64,000 nt of DNA from Kitasatospora sp. NBC_00315 (GTDB lineage Bacteria; Actinomycetota; Actinomycetes; Streptomycetales; Streptomycetaceae): NCBI RefSeq assembly GCF_041435095.1, contig NZ_CP108025.1, positions 5,704,001 through 5,768,000 on the forward strand, read 5' to 3'. The notes beneath the pieces are model-generated. The model was not told where the DNA came from, ran no database searches, and was given only the letters and a program-made list of their open reading frames with translations. This document shows positions 63,590 to 64,000 of the stretch, one piece after another (positions within the stretch are counted from its first letter, which is position 1; each line of letters opens with the position of its first letter). Made by a program: the position numbers and the translations under genes.

Positions 63590-64000
63590 TCAGCCCGCCG
63601 CGGGCGGCTGAAGGCTGACCGAGCGGTAGCGGCCGAGGGCGATCGCGGCGAAGTTGCGCAGGCTCTCGGTGCCCGGCGTCAGGTAGCCGTTGTGGCCGGC
63701 CGCCCCGGTCGAGGAGACGTCCTGGGCGCCGAAGCCGCTGCCGGTCGGGTCGGCGCCGTGGCCCAGGCCGCCGACCTCCAGGTACGGCACGTTCCCGATC
63801 CAGTCGGTGGGGTTGCGGGTGGCCCAGACCTGCACGCCCGGGCCCAGCTCGGCGGCGCTCTGCACACCCATGCCCGGGCTGCCGAACACCACCAGGTCGG
63901 TGGTCCCGGTGGCGTGCGGGAGATGCGGCGCGGTGACCCCGCAGACCACCGAGCCGTACGAGTGGCAGAACAGCGCGGGCGGGGCGTCGGGGCTGGTGGT
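63590..64000 (-). CDS. Alpha/beta hydrolase, DUF1023 family, 3' part only
   Basis: The frame is open to the right edge, so only the last 136 or so residues are present and the start lies outside the window. The nucleophile elbow is visible at the edge (ALFCHSYGSVVCG), followed by TTDLVVFGSPGMGVQSAAELGPGVQVWATRNPTDWIGNVPYLEVGGLGHGADPT and a late GHNGYLTPGTESLRNFAAIALG with the likely catalytic His. This is the DUF1023 type of secreted or cytoplasmic serine hydrolase found in actinobacteria. The substrate is unknown. Confidence 0.82.
   Translation of the reverse strand, partial: TTSPDAPPALFCHSYGSVVCGVTAPHLPHATGTTDLVVFGSPGMGVQSAAELGPGVQVWATRNPTDWIGNVPYLEVGGLGHGADPTGSGFGAQDVSSTGAAGHNGYLTPGTESLRNFAAIALGRYRSVSLQPPAAG

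Overview
The window is about 64 kb of very GC-rich DNA with strongly biased third codon positions, GTG and TTG starts, many 4-nt ATGA/GTGA gene overlaps and apparently leaderless genes. It carries a type II fatty-acid cluster with a FasR-type regulator, a HrdA-type sigma factor, the Scr1/DUF397 gene pair, DUF3145 and LAxTG sortase motifs. This points to the chromosome of a streptomycete (Streptomyces or Kitasatospora). No insertion sequence, prophage, integrase, rRNA operon or CRISPR array was seen, so it reads as core chromosome with small accessory patches. All names come from reading the translations by eye; no database search was made.

Layout. 1-6.5 kb: the end of an MmyB-type regulator, a drug-efflux MFS gene divergent from its TetR regulator, an Scr1-like regulator with its DUF397 partner, a divergent chain of four tiny overlapping genes, and two hypothetical genes. 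6.5-9.3 kb: a NarL-type two-component system with a DUF4097 protein. 9.4-14 kb: dusB and ppdK, the latter behind a long untranslated stretch. 14-21.6 kb: a secreted RNase Sa-like ribonuclease, a sortase-anchored surface protein, an ADP-ribosylglycohydrolase, a GNAT acetyltransferase, a PAC2 protein and a lipoprotein SGNH hydrolase.

21.7-31.8 kb is a nitrogen-assimilation block: a FAD oxidoreductase with nirB and nirD in one operon, a TetR/MFS/SnoaL-like cassette, the assimilatory nitrate reductase nasA, and a divergent CbiX-type chelatase that could supply siroheme to NirB. GlnR-like half-sites stand in front of the nir operon and between nasA and the chelatase gene. 32-37 kb carries dgt, dnaG and an HrdA-like sigma factor. 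37-41 kb has glutamate decarboxylase, xylulokinase, a YtxH-like protein and two identical tRNA-Asn genes.

41-47.4 kb is rich in exported proteins: two paralogous trypsin-like lipoproteins, a CAT-anticodon tRNA, a lipoprotein, an NlpC/P60 protein encoded next to a WXG100 protein (a likely type VII secretion pair), and an M15-like lipoprotein. 47.5-53.8 kb has a D-cysteine desulfhydrase/ACC deaminase-like enzyme, two MDR oxidoreductases each divergent from a regulator (TetR, MarR), and an LCP cell-wall ligase. 54-60 kb is DUF3145 and the fasR-fabD-fabH-acpP-fabF cluster. The end has a pirin, a beta-lactamase-fold hydrolase, a MerR/aldo-keto reductase operon and the 3' part of a DUF1023 alpha/beta hydrolase.

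Two themes recur. Most regulator/target pairs are divergent, with readable inverted or direct repeats between them. The window is also unusually rich in short tandem repeats (units of 6, 7, 15, 18 and 24 bp), both between genes and at the N-termini of two proteins.
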